From: AP-15 sp035570595
GTDB taxonomy: Bacteria > Pseudomonadota > Alphaproteobacteria > ATCC43930 > CGMCC-115725
Direction: 5' to 3'
Assembly (NCBI GenBank): GCA_035570595.1
Contig: DATMLF010000077.1
Span: forward strand, 1-14,208
DNA length: 14,208 nt
The position numbers and the translations under genes were made by a program. Below the pieces are notes generated by a model, which did not search any database, had not been told where the DNA came from, and saw nothing but the letters and a program-made list of their open reading frames with translations. This document shows, in pieces, positions 8,601 through 14,208 of this stretch (the first letter of the stretch is position 1; each line of letters opens with the position of its first letter).

Positions 8601-9117
8601 GCCGCTGGCGGCGGCCGGGCGCGATCGCTTCAAGCGCGGCCTGATCGTTCACCGGCTGCTGCAAGGCCTGCCTGAACTGCCCGCGGCCGAGCGCGACGCC
8701 GCGGCGCGCCGGTTTCTGGCACTGCCGACGCACGCGCTGCCCGAGGACGAACAGGAGGACATCCGCCGCGAGACGCTGGCGGTGCTCGGCCACCCCGATT
8801 TCGCCAACCTCTTTGGCCCGAGCTCGCAGGCCGAGGTGCCGCTGGTCGGGCTGATCGGGGGCTACGCTTTGTCGGGCCAGGTCGACCGCCTGGTCGTCGA
8901 GGACGACCGGGTATTGATCGTCGATTACAAGACCATGCGCCCGGTGCCGGCGAGCGAGGCTGAGGTGGCGCCGCTCTATCTGCGCCAGCTCGCGATTTAC
9001 CGCGAGGCGCTGGCACGGATCTATCCCGGCCGCGAGATCCGTGCGGCGCTGTTGTGGACGCAAGGCCCGCTGTTGATGCCGGTCAGCCCCGAGAGGCTGG
9101 CGGGGCACGCGCCTTGA
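5683..9117 (+). CDS. addA: Double-strand break repair helicase-nuclease subunit AddA
   Basis: This 1144-residue UvrD-family (SF1A) helicase carries a C-terminal nuclease. Visible motifs, in order, are Walker A ASAGTGKT (26-33), motif II DEAQD (405-409), motif III GDAKQS (442-447), motif V VHGAKGLE (789-796), and motif VI YVGLTRAQDRLY with Arg861. A proline-rich linker of about 40 residues (roughly 940-980) follows. The PD-(D/E)XK nuclease comes last, with His990, Asp1068, Asp1081 and Lys1083 in IVDYKT. AddA is the motor and one of two nucleases in AddAB. The frame is open upstream to 5464, but that part lies over addB. I chose GTG at 5683, seven bases inside addB, because GAGG at 5672-5675 sits at the right distance and the protein then begins about 25 residues before Walker A. 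Confidence 0.95.
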   Translation: MVGAVARAARTGSPAADPRASVWVAASAGTGKTTVLTDRLLRLMLDGTDPTRILCLTFTRAAAAEMANRLDRELAKWATLPDGALAQTLYELTGGFADEAVTARARRLFALALDAPGGIKIATIHAFCQTLLRRFPLEAGVSPEFAVVEERGADELLGEAAQSVIVAARGGRDRELAEALALVADYTVEEAFGQLMQALAQERGKLAAALRDGYPALRERLSAALGVPQAATIDFLLDDFCAAGAADEDGLRVAIAALMAGSGADRGRAATIADWCAAEPGRRRGLLAAYEALFLTEKGELRDKLVTAPAARKASCNVIDILGAEASRVLRLRQERAALVVREATCALVRLGDTLMREYATAKRLKDVLDFDDLVAKACDLLGRPGVAPWVLFKLDGGLDHILIDEAQDTNPEQWEIVAALSEEFFAGEGVGAAIRTVFAVGDAKQSIYSFQRADPRAFLRMRRHFADRVNAARQVWRELPLAVSFRSTAPVLQAVDAIFRHPEARHGVALDGGDIHHVADRAGHAGLVELWPPVAPTPTEEPDAEDLPVVRRRVAEPYARLARAIAATIKEWLATGERLEARGRPVRPGDIMVLVRRRNEFVGELLRALKLSDIPVAGADRLVLTEQLAVQDLMALGRFLLLPEDDLTLAAVLKSPLFDVDEEALFDLCYARDKESLWSRLRLRADASPALRHAADRLTAWLARADFVPPYELYGEILGAEGGRRAMLRRLGPEADDPVEEFLGLALAFEREHAPSLQGFLRWLTTAETEVKRDFAARPRDEVRILTVHGAKGLEAPVVFLPDTMAVPDQKQTLLWSADGLPLWKPPGDHAAAFYVAEKSAWRDRQMQEYRRLLYVGLTRAQDRLYICGWQTLKAPTQACWHALSRAGLRDCAQAFDFDNRRLIGDVDGWSGEGLRITSPQTAPPRREPAAASTPTGGPLPGWAIRPPPPEPNPPRPLFPSRPSGAEPPAMSPLAAAGRDRFKRGLIVHRLLQGLPELPAAERDAAARRFLALPTHALPEDEQEDIRRETLAVLGHPDFANLFGPSSQAEVPLVGLIGGYALSGQVDRLVVEDDRVLIVDYKTMRPVPASEAEVAPLYLRQLAIYREALARIYPGREIRAALLWTQGPLLMPVSPERLAGHAP

Positions 9118-9155
9118 CGGCGCTTTTTCGCCACCCCTAATTTCAGGCGGATTTC

Positions 9156-9162
9156 GAGGAGG
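9156..9162 (+). promoter_or_regulatory. Strong ribosome binding site of trxA
   Basis: GAGGAGG lies nine bases before the trxA ATG at 9172. It is the best Shine-Dalgarno match in the tsaE-to-trxA block, consistent with thioredoxin being made at a higher level than the repair and recycling genes upstream. Confidence 0.7.
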
Positions 9163-9171
9163 ATTACCGCG

Positions 9172-9492
9172 ATGAAGCCGACCGCCGTGACCGACAGCAA
9201 TTTCGACACCGAAGTGCTCGGCGCAAAGGGGCCGGTGCTGGTCGATTTTTGGGCCGAATGGTGCGGCCCGTGCAAGATGATCGCACCCTTCCTCGAAGAT
9301 CTTGCCGGCGACAAGGCCGGCCAGCTGACGGTCGCCAAGGTCAACATCGACGAGAACCCGCGCTCGCCGACCAAATACGGCGTGCGCGGCATCCCGACGA
9401 TGATCCTGTTCAAGGACGGCCAGGTGGCCGCGACAAAAGTCGGCGCGTTGCCCAAGAGCAAGCTCTACGAGTGGGTCGACTCGGTGCTCTGA
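9172..9492 (+). CDS. trxA: Thioredoxin
   Basis: This 106-residue protein is a complete single-domain thioredoxin. It has the active site WCGPC (Trp30, Cys31, Cys34), the preceding strand VLVDFWAEWCGPCKM, the conserved buried Asp25, and the cis-proline loop GIPT with Pro75. The substrate-side NIDENP and YGVRGIPT segments are canonical. There is no signal peptide, so it acts in the cytoplasm, reducing protein disulfides with electrons from NADPH through thioredoxin reductase. The ATG at 9172 is fixed by the GAGGAGG site upstream. It starts 54 bases after addA on the same strand, so read-through from that block is likely. No convincing own promoter or terminator was seen. The gene order addB-addA-trxA is common in alphaproteobacteria. 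Confidence 0.97.
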   Translation: MKPTAVTDSNFDTEVLGAKGPVLVDFWAEWCGPCKMIAPFLEDLAGDKAGQLTVAKVNIDENPRSPTKYGVRGIPTMILFKDGQVAATKVGALPKSKLYEWVDSVL

Positions 9493-9580
9493 GCGGGCGC
9501 CGCTTTTCCGGCCGGGTCAACGGGTCAGGTCGCCATCCAAGACAGAATCGCGTCTTTCCCGAAACGGCGGCTCGGGGCCG

Positions 9581-9589
9581 TGCTAGGAT
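9581..9589 (+). promoter_or_regulatory. Possible extended -10 element before the cupin gene
   Basis: TGC followed by TAGGAT resembles an extended -10 (TGN plus four of six matches to TATAAT) in the 166-base gap between trxA and the cupin gene. No good -35 is visible at the proper distance. Transcription would begin about 60 bases before the cupin start. Confidence 0.2.
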
Positions 9590-9658
9590 ATAGGGTGCGC
9601 TCCGCGTTGGGCACCTGCTGCCGACGCTCGGAACGCTGCCTATGAAGGGAGAAGCGCC

Positions 9659-10036
9659 ATGAAGGTCGTCACGCTAAAAGACATTCCGGATGTCCCGGTG
9701 GACGGTGCCGCGGAACCGATCGAGGGGTGGACGGGGCCGGTCAAGCGGTCGCGCCAAACCATTATCCAGCCCGGCGACTCGGCGAACTACAATTGCAGCG
9801 TCGTGAACTTCAGCCAAGGCTGCACCACAGGGTGGCATACCCATACCTGCGACCAACTCTTGGTCGTCACGTCGGGCTCCGGCATGGTCGCGACCGAGCA
9901 CGAGCAGCACGAGATCAACGTCGGTGATGTCGTGCACATCAAGGCCGGCGAACGCCATTGGCACGGTGCCAAGGCCGACACGACGATGGGCCACATCACG
10001 ATCACTGCCGTCGGCGGCCAAGCCAGCTGGGGGTAA
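9659..10036 (+). CDS. Small single-domain cupin protein
   Basis: This 125-residue protein is a single beta-barrel cupin. Motif 1 is GWHTHTCDQLLVVTSGSG, with His60 and His62; the usual glutamate position is occupied by Gln66, a variant also known in small cupins linked to carboxymuconolactone decarboxylase-like proteins. Motif 2, PROSITE-like GDVVHIKAGERHWHG, supplies His100 and His102. These residues probably bind a divalent metal. Such cupins can be dioxygenases, isomerases or simple binding proteins, and nothing here decides which. There is no signal peptide. The ATG at 9659 is supported by AAGGGAG at 9645-9651. It stands alone between trxA (166 bases) and the flavoprotein gene (161 bases), all on one strand; a shared pathway with the flavoprotein is possible but unproven. 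Confidence 0.85.
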   Translation: MKVVTLKDIPDVPVDGAAEPIEGWTGPVKRSRQTIIQPGDSANYNCSVVNFSQGCTTGWHTHTCDQLLVVTSGSGMVATEHEQHEINVGDVVHIKAGERHWHGAKADTTMGHITITAVGGQASWG

Positions 10037-10197
10037 GCGCCGGGTCGGAGACCGAGCCTCGCCGCGGCTCCGCCGGGGCCATTCCGCGGGCGGGCCGCCC
10101 TGCGGGTCCGCGTCTCTGGCGCTGAATGCGAGAATGCCGGCGCGGCGAAAATCGCTAGAGTTGCCGCTAGGGTGGCGCAGCGGCTAGGGGTGCGAGC

Positions 10198-11844
10198 ATG
10201 CAGCACGAAGGTGAGTTCGACTACATCGTCGTCGGCGCCGGGTCGGCCGGTTGCGTCCTGGCCAACCGCCTCAGCGCCGACCGGCGCACCCGCGTCCTGT
10301 TGCTCGAAGCCGGCGGCAAGGACACGAACCCGTGGATCCACATCCCGGCCGGGTTCTACCGCAACATCTACCACCCGAAGATCACCTGGCAGTTCGAGAC
10401 CGAGCCGCAGCCGGAACTGGGCGGCCGCCGGCTGCCGTGGCCGCGCGGCAAGGTCCTCGGCGGGTCGAGCTCGATCAACGGGCTCATCTACATCCGCGGC
10501 CAGCGCCACGATTTCGATTTGTGGTGCCAGCTCGGCAACACCGGCTGGTCCCATGACGACGTCTTGCCCTATTTCCGCCGCGCCGAGAACCAGGAGCGCG
10601 GCGCCGACGACCACCACGGCTCGGGCGGCCCGCTCGACGTGACCGACCTGCGCGCCGAGCACGAATTGCACGACGCCTTTATCGCTGCGGCGGTCGAGGC
10701 CGGCTATCCGCGCAACCGCGATTTCAACGGCCCCGAGCAGGAGGGGGTGGGCCCGTTGCAGGTGACGGTGCGCAACAAGCGCCGGTGCAGCGCCGCCGTC
10801 GCCTATCTGCGCCCGGCGCTGAAGCGGCCAAATCTGCGGGTCGAAATCCGCGCCTACGCCCACCGTGTGCTGTTCGAGGGGCGCCGTGCGGCCGGTCTTG
10901 AGTACGCGCAAGGCGGCGTCGTCCGCCGGGTGCATGCCCGGCGCGAGGTGATCCTCGCCGGCGGCTCGGTCAACTCGCCGCAATTGCTGCAACTGTCCGG
11001 GGTCGGCCCCGGCGAGTTATTGCGCCAGCACGGCATCCCTGTCGTCCACGAGCTGCCCGGGGTCGGCGAGAACTTGCAGGACCATTTGAATTCGCGCGTC
11101 GTCTACCGGGTGCGCCGCGCCAACACGTTGAACGAGATTTCGCGCAGCCGGCGGCGGCAGGCGCGCGCCGGGCTCGAATGGGCATTCGGCCGGCGCGGCG
11201 CGCTGATGATGGGGGCGGCGCCGATTGGTCTATTCGTGCGCACGCGCCCCGGGCTCGAGTCGCCCGACGTGCAATACCAGTTCCTCGCCGGGAGCTTCGT
11301 CAAGCCGGGCGAGGCGATGCACGATTTCCCCGGCTGCCAATTGACCTGCATCCCGTGCCGGCCGGAAAGCCGCGGCTGGCTGCGCATCCGCTCGCCGTTT
11401 CCGGCAATCCCGCCGGCGATCCAGCCCAACTACCTGTCGACCCAGGCCGACAGGGACACGTTGGTCGCCGGCCTGCGCGTCGCCCGCAAGGTGTTTCAGA
11501 GCCCGGCGATGGCGGCGCTCGTGGCCGGCGAATTCCTGCCGGGGCCGGCGACCGAGACCGACCAGGAATGGCTCGACCACATCAGAGAGACCGCCGGCAC
11601 GACCTATCACCCGACCTCGACCTGCATGATGGGCACGCGGGACGGCGCCGTCGTCGACACCGAGTTGCGCGTCCACGGCACCGAGGGCTTGCGCGTGATC
11701 GACGCCTCGGTCATGCCGGCCGTCGTCTCGGGCAACACCAACGCAACCGTGATCATGATCGCCGAAAAGGGTGCCGACATGATCCTTGCCGCCGCCCGCG
11801 AAGTCGCCGCTTCGGGCGGCGCGCCGTCTGCCCGAGCCGCGTGA
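10198..11844 (+). CDS. GMC-family FAD-dependent oxidoreductase, choline dehydrogenase-like
   Basis: This 548-residue glucose-methanol-choline oxidoreductase is full length. The FAD-binding VVGAGSAG is at 11-18, with Glu37 in LLLEAGG. GMC signature 1, GGSSSIN, is at 88-94, followed by GLIYIRGQ. Signature 2, GGSVNSP, is at 255-261 and runs into QLLQLSGVGP. The catalytic His471 is in TYHPTSTCMMG, and Asn515 is in GNTNATVIMIAEKGADMI near the C-terminus. Such enzymes oxidise an alcohol to an aldehyde or ketone. The closest general type is BetA/AlkJ-like dehydrogenase, but no betaine aldehyde dehydrogenase or betI gene is nearby, so choline should not be assumed as substrate. The ATG at 10198 has AGGGG at 10186-10190. 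The gene ends with TGA directly followed by in-frame TAA, and converges on the PLP-enzyme gene 141 bases away. Confidence 0.9.
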   Translation: MQHEGEFDYIVVGAGSAGCVLANRLSADRRTRVLLLEAGGKDTNPWIHIPAGFYRNIYHPKITWQFETEPQPELGGRRLPWPRGKVLGGSSSINGLIYIRGQRHDFDLWCQLGNTGWSHDDVLPYFRRAENQERGADDHHGSGGPLDVTDLRAEHELHDAFIAAAVEAGYPRNRDFNGPEQEGVGPLQVTVRNKRRCSAAVAYLRPALKRPNLRVEIRAYAHRVLFEGRRAAGLEYAQGGVVRRVHARREVILAGGSVNSPQLLQLSGVGPGELLRQHGIPVVHELPGVGENLQDHLNSRVVYRVRRANTLNEISRSRRRQARAGLEWAFGRRGALMMGAAPIGLFVRTRPGLESPDVQYQFLAGSFVKPGEAMHDFPGCQLTCIPCRPESRGWLRIRSPFPAIPPAIQPNYLSTQADRDTLVAGLRVARKVFQSPAMAALVAGEFLPGPATETDQEWLDHIRETAGTTYHPTSTCMMGTRDGAVVDTELRVHGTEGLRVIDASVMPAVVSGNTNATVIMIAEKGADMILAAAREVAASGGAPSARAA

Positions 11845-11985
11845 TAAAGGAAGATTAGCTCATTGCGCGAACCGATATCGAAGGAGTCGCGCGGCGTCCG
11901 TTCTTGGTAGAGCCAACGCCTCACGGAAAAGGCCATCTCACCAGCAAGAGAGAGGGACGGGACCAAGCGGTCGCCGCGGCCGTGC

Positions 11986-13110
11986 TTAATAGCCGGCGCC
12001 GCGGGCAGTGATCGGCCACAGCGCTTCGACGCGGTCGTGGCGGATGCCGACATACCAGTCGTAGAGGTTGACGGTCGGGTCGCAATGGCCGGGGACAAGG
12101 CGGATCTTGTCGCCGACATGGAGCCGGTTGGTGGCTGAGGCGACCGCGAGGCGGCCATGCTCGTCGGAGGCGCGCTCGTAGGTCGCGGCGGGCTCGTCCC
12201 AGACCAAAGGCGGGCCGGAGTCAAATGCCAGCGCCTTCAGCCCGGCGTCGACGATCGCGCGCTCTTGCGCGGGGCGGCTCATCACCGTCGCCCAGACAAA
12301 GAGGCTCGGTTCGAATGCTTTGGTCGGCATGCCGTCGGTGTCGAGATTGCGGCCGTAATCGGCGTCCATGAAGATGTAGGAGCCGCACTGCAGCTCGGTG
12401 TAGACGCCGCTGCCGCTCTCGAACTCGAACGTGCCGGTGCCGGCGCCGGTCACGACCGGGCACGGGATGCCGTTGCGCTCGAGGAGGTCGCGGGTGTGCC
12501 CGGCCTTGTCGGCGGCCTGCGCGATCGCCGCCCGTCGCTCCTCCCATTGGCGCAGGTGCTGGGCCGAGCCGTGATACGCCTGAAGCCCGGCAAACGACAA
12601 ATGGGGCTGGTCGGCGACATTGCCGGCAAGGTTCAGCGCCGGCTCGCCCGGTTCGACGCCGCACCGGTTGCCGCCCATGTTGACCTCGACATAGACCGGC
12701 ATTGTGACCCCGGCGTCTGCGGCGGCGGCCTCGAGCGCCCCGACCTGGCCCGTATCGTCGACGCACACCCCGACCCGGGCGAGGTGCGCCAGCGCCATCA
12801 GCCGCCGCAATTTCTGCCGGCCGACGATCTCGTTGGTGACGAGCACGTCCCGCACGCCGCCATGAACCATCGCCTCGGCCTCGCCGACCTTTTGCACGCA
12901 GACGCCGACCGCACCCAGCACCACCTGCTGCAGCGCGATGACCGGGCATTTGTGGGTCTTGGCATGCGGGCGCAGGCGCACGTTGCGGCCCGCGATGCGC
13001 TGCGGCAGGCGGGCGAGATTGCGCTCGAACGCGTCGAGGTCGACGATCAGCGCGGGGGTGTCGACCTCGTCGAGCGGCATGCCGATCTCGGCGGGCGGGC
13101 GGGTCGTCAT
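11986..13110 (-). CDS. DSD1-family PLP enzyme (D-threonine aldolase / D-serine dehydratase type)
   Basis: This 374-residue protein is a fold-type III (alanine racemase-like) PLP enzyme. The N-terminal barrel opens with LDEVDTPALIVDLDAFERN. The PLP lysine is Lys51 in RPHAKTHK, and the phosphate-binding loop TGAGTGTFEF is at 221-230. The C-terminal domain has a metal-site motif PGHCDPTVNLYDWYVG, with His342, Cys343 and Asp344. His-X-Asp resembles the metal pair of bacterial D-threonine aldolases, whereas eukaryotic D-serine dehydratases use His-X-Cys. It may thus cleave a D-3-hydroxy amino acid such as D-threonine or 3-hydroxy-D-aspartate; the exact substrate is unknown. The frame is open to 13308, but ATG at 13110 is chosen because GAGGAGG (plus strand 13116-13122) precedes it by five bases and the upstream residues are an arginine-rich unconserved stretch. 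Confidence 0.88.
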   Translation of the reverse strand: MTTRPPAEIGMPLDEVDTPALIVDLDAFERNLARLPQRIAGRNVRLRPHAKTHKCPVIALQQVVLGAVGVCVQKVGEAEAMVHGGVRDVLVTNEIVGRQKLRRLMALAHLARVGVCVDDTGQVGALEAAAADAGVTMPVYVEVNMGGNRCGVEPGEPALNLAGNVADQPHLSFAGLQAYHGSAQHLRQWEERRAAIAQAADKAGHTRDLLERNGIPCPVVTGAGTGTFEFESGSGVYTELQCGSYIFMDADYGRNLDTDGMPTKAFEPSLFVWATVMSRPAQERAIVDAGLKALAFDSGPPLVWDEPAATYERASDEHGRLAVASATNRLHVGDKIRLVPGHCDPTVNLYDWYVGIRHDRVEALWPITARGAGY

Positions 13111-13115
13111 GATGG

Positions 13116-13122
13116 CCTCCTC
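13116..13122 (-). promoter_or_regulatory. Ribosome binding site fixing the PLP-enzyme start
   Basis: Read on the minus strand this is GAGGAGG, five bases before the ATG at 13110. It decides against the longer open frame that reaches 13308. Confidence 0.7.
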
Positions 13123-13204
13123 GATTGCGCGGCGAGGCTTGCGCAGCGCGCGCGAAATTGCAACCCGTCGCCTGCGTCGCTCCCCCTTCCCGCGCGGGTC
13201 AGGG

Positions 13205-13369
13205 TTAGCGCGCGGGCGCCAATTTGGCCAGCAGCGAGCGCGCGTCGACGGGTGCGCGGGCTTTCGCGTCTTTGTTGAAACAGACAACGACAGTCGCGGG
13301 AACCTCACTGGGCGGGTCGCAGTCGAGCGCAGCCGCGGATGCCCATATTTTATGCGTTCCAGATGACGC
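13205..13369 (-). pseudogene. Orphan open frame, possible 3' remnant of a lost gene
   Basis: Minus-strand frame of 54 residues ending in TAA (plus strand 13205-13207), bounded upstream by an in-frame TGA (13370-13372). It contains GTHKIWASAAALD, then VPATVVVCFNKDAKAR and ends LLAKLAPAR. The composition looks protein-like, with a hydrophobic strand followed by a charged helix-like tail, but it has no ATG, and the only GTG/TTG codon in frame lies near its end. I do not recognise the family; the end of a hotdog thioesterase is one loose possibility. It sits 94 bases upstream of the PLP-enzyme start on the same strand. It may be a chance frame. Confidence 0.2.
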
Positions 13370-13424
13370 TCAGGGCCGCCTCACAATACAAACCGCTGCT
13401 CGATACCCAGCGGCTCCCCGAACC

Positions 13425-13456
13425 GTAAGGTTTTGTGCTGTAACGTTTTGTGCTGT
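13425..13456. repeat. 15-bp tandem direct repeat
   Basis: Two adjacent 15-base units, 13425-13439 and 13440-13454, differ at one base (GTAAGGTTTTGTGCT and GTAACGTTTTGTGCT); a partial third unit starts GTGACA at 13455. The core GTTTTGTGCTGT is exact in both copies. It lies about 140 bases upstream of the TonB-receptor promoter. It could be a tandem protein-binding site or a simple duplication. Confidence 0.75.
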
Positions 13457-13575
13457 GACATAGGGGGCGATTTGACCGACCAATCCGCGACCGCGGGTTG
13501 GAGGCGCCTCACGATGAGCCAGACCTGTCGTCGCGGAAGGGTTGCGAAATCGGTGAACCATTGACGCGAATGCGG

Positions 13576-13604
13576 TTGCAAGCTTCAGTAGTGGATGTTA
13601 TGAT
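13576..13604 (+). promoter_or_regulatory. Sigma-70-like promoter of the TonB-receptor gene
   Basis: TTGCAA (13576-13581) and TATGAT (13599-13604) are 17 bases apart, the ideal spacing; they match the consensus at four and five of six positions. Transcription would start near 13611, giving a leader of about 60 bases before the ATG at 13673. The -10 box lies inside the inverted repeat at 13594-13612, so a protein bound there would block RNA polymerase. Confidence 0.55.
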
Positions 13605-13612
13605 ATAACATC
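13594..13612. promoter_or_regulatory. Inverted-repeat operator resembling a Zur box
   Basis: GATGTTAT, a three-base spacer GAT, then ATAACATC: an exact 8-3-8 inverted repeat. The inner 17 bases fit the enterobacterial Zur operator pattern ATGTTATANTATAACAT, as I recall it, at all but one defined position. Zur is the zinc-sensing Fur-family repressor; with zinc bound it shuts off zinc importers. The site overlaps the -10 box of the receptor promoter, a classic repressor position. An additional CATAAC half-site follows at 13614-13619. The palindrome is certain; naming the protein is inference, and another Fur-family or unrelated repressor could bind. Confidence 0.55.
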
Positions 13613-13659
13613 TCATAACTCCCCTCATGCTGCCGGGCACGGTCCGCGCTCTCCGAAGC

Positions 13660-13664
13660 GAGGA
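13660..13664 (+). promoter_or_regulatory. Ribosome binding site of the TonB-receptor gene
   Basis: GAGGA, eight bases before the ATG at 13673. It supports this start, which also begins a clean signal peptide. Confidence 0.6.
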
Positions 13665-13672
13665 ATCCAACA

Positions 13673-14208
13673 ATGCGCCGTATCCGAGTGGGCGCTCGAC
13701 CCGCGTCCGCGCTCGCTTCGTTCATCTTCACCGTAGCAGCCGCTGCGGGGAGCGTGTCGGCGCAGGACGGCCCGGTCCTGCTGACCGGCTTGCAGCCGTT
13801 GGCAAGCGGAGGTGGCGGAGCCCCGAATACGCCGCTGGTCCTGGCGGCAAACCCGTCCGCCGACAACACCGCTCCATCGGGGTCGGCAAGCGGCGTGTCG
13901 CTCGGCGAAATCGAGGTCATCGCTCAACGGCTCAACGAAGCGCGCATCAACATCGAGCCGCAGATCGGCGCCTCGACATATACGATGACCCCAGCCGCCA
14001 TTCAGAACTTGCCCGAAGCGCAAAACACGCAGTTCGACAATGCGATCCTGCAAATGCCCGGCGTAGACCAGGACAATTTGGCCAATGGCGGGCTTCATAT
14101 CCGCAACGAGCACCTGAATGTTCAGTATCGCATCGACGGAGTCATCATTCCCGACGGGGTCAGTTTCTTCGGCCAGGATTTAAGTCTTCGTTTCGTTCAA
14201 TCGACGAC
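13673..14208 (+). CDS. TonB-dependent outer-membrane receptor, N-terminal part (partial)
   Basis: The first 178 codons of a gene that runs off the window. Residues 1-30 form a signal peptide: a basic start MRRIRVGARP, a hydrophobic core, and a probable cut after SVSA. A Gly/Ala/Pro-rich stretch (31-74) follows, then a TonB-box-like VSLGEIEVIA (75-84). The plug domain begins at about 100: TPAAIQNLPEAQNTQFDNAI, LQMPGVDQDN, then LHIRNEHLNVQYRIDGVIIP, which is typical of PF07715. The 22-strand barrel lies outside the window. Such receptors import metal chelates, vitamins or other solutes using TonB energy. The Zur-like operator suggests zinc or a zinc-controlled ligand, but the barrel would be needed to judge. 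Codons such as TTA, AGT, ACA and CTT are more frequent than in the neighbours, hinting at a different history. Confidence 0.88.
   Translation, partial: MRRIRVGARPASALASFIFTVAAAAGSVSAQDGPVLLTGLQPLASGGGGAPNTPLVLAANPSADNTAPSGSASGVSLGEIEVIAQRLNEARINIEPQIGASTYTMTPAAIQNLPEAQNTQFDNAILQMPGVDQDNLANGGLHIRNEHLNVQYRIDGVIIPDGVSFFGQDLSLRFVQST

Larger units (their letters stand above)
13111..13672. other. 562-base gap between divergent PLP-enzyme and TonB-receptor genes
   Basis: This gap separates the start of the minus-strand PLP enzyme from the start of the plus-strand receptor, so it should hold both promoters. Moving rightward it contains the PLP-enzyme ribosome site, an orphan minus-strand frame (13205-13369), a 15-bp tandem repeat (13425-13456), and the receptor promoter with an inverted-repeat operator (13576-13612). 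The right half is visibly richer in A and T than the rest of the window. Several short frames cross it on the minus strand (for example 13381-13581) but show no recognisable protein. No promoter for the PLP enzyme stood out. Confidence 0.6.

Noticed and set aside
9787..10992. 401-codon minus-strand frame spanning the cupin and flavoprotein genes
   Set aside because: It crosses two clearly coding genes and the gap between them and has no recognisable protein signature.
11607..12224. Minus-strand frame across the flavoprotein 3' end, the convergent gap and the PLP-enzyme 3' end
   Set aside because: The short part in the gap reads plausibly (RRWLYQERTPRDSFD), but both ends are shadows of real genes and no family is recognised.
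13111..13308. N-terminal extension of the PLP enzyme to 13308
   Set aside because: The 66 extra residues are Arg/Pro-rich and unlike the family, and a strong ribosome site supports the start at 13110.
13381..13581. 66-codon minus-strand frame containing the QHKTLQHKTL repeat
   Set aside because: The repeated peptide is only the tandem DNA repeat translated; there is no recognisable family and no clear ribosome site.

Overview
The window is about 14.2 kb of very GC-rich bacterial chromosome. It is most probably from an alphaproteobacterium. The protein families, the gene order tsaE / sugar kinase / MurU-like transferase / addB / addA / trxA, and the AddAB type (no visible cysteine iron-sulfur signature in AddB) all point that way. 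No tRNA, rRNA, insertion sequence, prophage or CRISPR array was seen.

Layout. Bases 1-242 hold the last part of a sensor histidine kinase. From 362 to 9492 runs one plus-strand block: tsaE (tRNA t6A synthesis), an AmgK-like sugar kinase and a MurU-like nucleotidyltransferase (the cell-wall sugar recycling pair), addB and addA (double-strand-break repair helicase-nuclease), then trxA (thioredoxin). Three of the junctions overlap by 4 to 8 bases, which suggests translational coupling and a shared transcript. Next come two metabolic genes on the plus strand: a small cupin (9659-10036) and a choline-dehydrogenase-like GMC flavoprotein (10198-11844). A convergent minus-strand gene (11986-13110) encodes a fold-type III PLP enzyme of the D-threonine aldolase / D-serine dehydratase family. 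A 562-base gap follows, and the window ends inside the start of a TonB-dependent outer-membrane receptor (13673 onward).

How the genes fit together. AmgK and MurU act in sequence: the kinase makes the sugar-1-phosphate and the transferase turns it into the UDP-sugar. AddA and AddB form one heterodimeric enzyme. The tsaE-to-trxA block is ordinary housekeeping.

The most interesting signal is in the gap before the TonB receptor. A perfect 8-3-8 inverted repeat (13594-13612) covers the -10 box of a good sigma-70-like promoter and closely resembles the Zur (zinc uptake regulator) operator. The receptor is therefore a candidate zinc-controlled metal importer. The same gap holds a 15-bp tandem repeat and an orphan minus-strand reading frame that may be a gene remnant. 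I found no clear evidence of a wholly new multi-gene system.
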